From: JAUNSR01 sp036655355
GTDB lineage: Bacteria; Bacteroidota; Bacteroidia; Bacteroidales; JAUNSR01
DNA length: 64,000 nucleotides
Assembly (NCBI GenBank): GCA_036655355.1
Contig: JAVVQG010000002.1
Coordinates: forward strand, 186,001-250,000
Reading direction: 5' to 3'
Shown: piece after piece, positions 63,137 to 64,000 of the stretch
Numbering within the stretch: position 1 is the first letter of the stretch
How the letters are laid out: each line of letters begins with the position of its first letter
Position numbers and translations under genes: made by a program
The notes under the pieces: model-generated
Databases searched by the model: none
What the model was told of the DNA's origin: nothing
The model's input: only the letters and a program-made list of their open reading frames with translations

Positions 63137-63829
63137 TTACTTTAGTGATTTCAAGAAGTTCTCATAAGGTTTCAAACAGTCGAAAAGCATGTTAGACACA
63201 CCCTGAGAAGTGATTGTACCTCCCGAGATAGCATCAACAGATTCCTGCCCTTCAACTTTCTGGCCTGCTTTCAAGATCGCGATAGAAGCAAATTTCCCGT
63301 CGTAGAACAGGTTTTTGCCCTGGAACTGATCCGCAAACTTAGGTTTTGTGATCTCTGCACCCAAACCGGCAGTCTCACCCTGGTGTGCGAAAACGGCTCC
63401 GTAAATCGTATCCCCGTTGTTGTCAACCGAGATATATCCCCAGATCGGACCCCAAAGACCCATACCGTACATCGGAAGGATGTATTTCTGAGTTCCGTCG
63501 ATGGTAGCTACGAATACCGGTAGTTTACGATCGGCATCCGGTTTTGCAACCTCTTCTTTGATCACGATATCGAATGCATTCCCTTCTACTTTCTCGCCTT
63601 TTGAATTCACTACGAAAGATTCGGTGATGTATTGTTTGTACAATTCCTGCGCATCTTTCGCTGTTGAAGCGATGTTGATAGATGTCAGAATCTGTCCCTG
63701 TTTTTCAATGACCACGTTCTTGTCCTGAGCCGGACGAAGAGACAGGGCAGTGAAAGCTAACACAGCAGCTACCACGATTACCATCACGGCAGCATAGATT
63801 ACGGTATATGTATTACTATTTCTATTCAT
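63137..63829 (-). CDS. nqrC: Na+-NQR subunit C, covalent FMN carrier
   Basis: 230 residues. One N-terminal membrane helix (about 8-30) and a periplasmic FMN-binding domain. The flavinylation site is DAISGGTITSQG: the second Thr (T207) is the one to which FMN is bound by ApbE, by likeness to the SGATLT site of Vibrio NqrC. YGMGLWGPIWGYISVD and HQGETAGLGAEI are family blocks. It lies between nqrB and nqrD; the complete operon would be nqrABCDEF, with nqrA beyond the edge. Confidence 0.96.
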   Translation of the reverse strand: MNRNSNTYTVIYAAVMVIVVAAVLAFTALSLRPAQDKNVVIEKQGQILTSINIASTAKDAQELYKQYITESFVVNSKGEKVEGNAFDIVIKEEVAKPDADRKLPVFVATIDGTQKYILPMYGMGLWGPIWGYISVDNNGDTIYGAVFAHQGETAGLGAEITKPKFADQFQGKNLFYDGKFASIAILKAGQKVEGQESVDAISGGTITSQGVSNMLFDCLKPYENFLKSLK

Positions 63830-63840
63830 AACTTACTGTT

Positions 63841-64000
63841 TTATGCGTTAGCTCTTTTCAGACGACGTTTGATGTTCGCTTCCACTACGTAGAAGTCGAT
63901 CAACGGCGCAAATACGTTCAACAACAATACCGCAAGCATCGCACCTTCAGGATAACCCGTATTGAATACGCGAATGATGATTGCGATTACCCCGATAAGG
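63841..64000 (-). CDS. nqrB: Na+-NQR subunit B (3' end only; rest outside window)
   Basis: The last 52 codons and the stop are in the window: two hydrophobic segments with YPEGAMLAVLLLNVF, then the positive tail VVEANIKRRLKRANA. The PEGAML block is typical of NqrB, the main membrane subunit with covalent FMN. It is 11 bp upstream of nqrC. Confidence 0.9.
   Translation of the reverse strand, partial: LIGVIAIIIRVFNTGYPEGAMLAVLLLNVFAPLIDFYVVEANIKRRLKRANA

Overview
The window reads as chromosomal DNA of a Bacteroidales bacterium, most like Parabacteroides, Dysgonomonas and relatives. This rests on two SusC/SusD pairs, Bacteroidetes-type promoters (-7 box TAnnTTTG), lipoprotein signals followed by acidic residues, KdsA, a Na+-NQR operon and a Bacteroidetes-type V-ATPase operon that contains a DUF2764 gene. 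There is no rRNA or tRNA, so the genus is inference only.

Layout. 1-12.9 kb is housekeeping: a cut-off serine hydrolase, PepD dipeptidase, a flippase-like membrane protein, RsmA, MgtE, a DUF349 protein, an orphan Cas6-like protein, KdsA, RsmE, a CNT nucleoside transporter and a DUF151 nuclease-like protein. 13-28.3 kb is a polysaccharide-utilisation locus (PUL 1): GH63-like and GH2 enzymes, a LysO-type exporter split over two genes, SusD, a SusC gene broken by one in-frame TGA, a membrane TPR/HTH regulator and a GH31 enzyme. 28.4-36.6 kb is an AT-rich accessory stretch: two related USP-like proteins, a ZIP metal transporter, two related two-helix membrane proteins, an IS110-type element with a frame break at an A9 run, a flavodoxin-like protein, a two-domain fasciclin lipoprotein and a small secreted-protein gene broken by TAG. 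36.6-41.6 kb holds a TPR/HTH regulator, an HMA protein, a CYTH protein, a large unknown membrane protein and a DUF4886 protein. 41.8-49.5 kb is the V-ATPase operon E-DUF2764-A-B-D-I-K with a good promoter and terminator. Then come an M24 peptidase, a PepSY-like protein, PUL 2 (GH3, GH144, SusC, SusD; probably for beta-1,2-glucan) and the end of the nqrBCDEF operon, cut by the right edge.

How the parts fit. Na+-NQR exports Na+ while oxidising NADH. The V-ATPase K subunit keeps the Na+-ligand pattern of the Enterococcus hirae enzyme, so both complexes probably work on the same sodium gradient. PUL 2 looks complete for binding, import, endo-cleavage and oligosaccharide trimming. PUL 1 has lost its full-length outer-membrane transporter reading frame.

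The strongest signals not explained by ordinary genes are: (i) a palindromic repeat of about 103 bp in three copies, one beside the IS110 element and one whose last bases supply the susD start codon in PUL 2; (ii) short tandem repeats in the translation-start regions of three glycan-use genes; (iii) two single-codon nonsense interruptions in otherwise open genes; (iv) the orphan Cas6 with an apparently replaced catalytic histidine; (v) the duplicated USP-like and two-helix protein pairs around the IS110 element.
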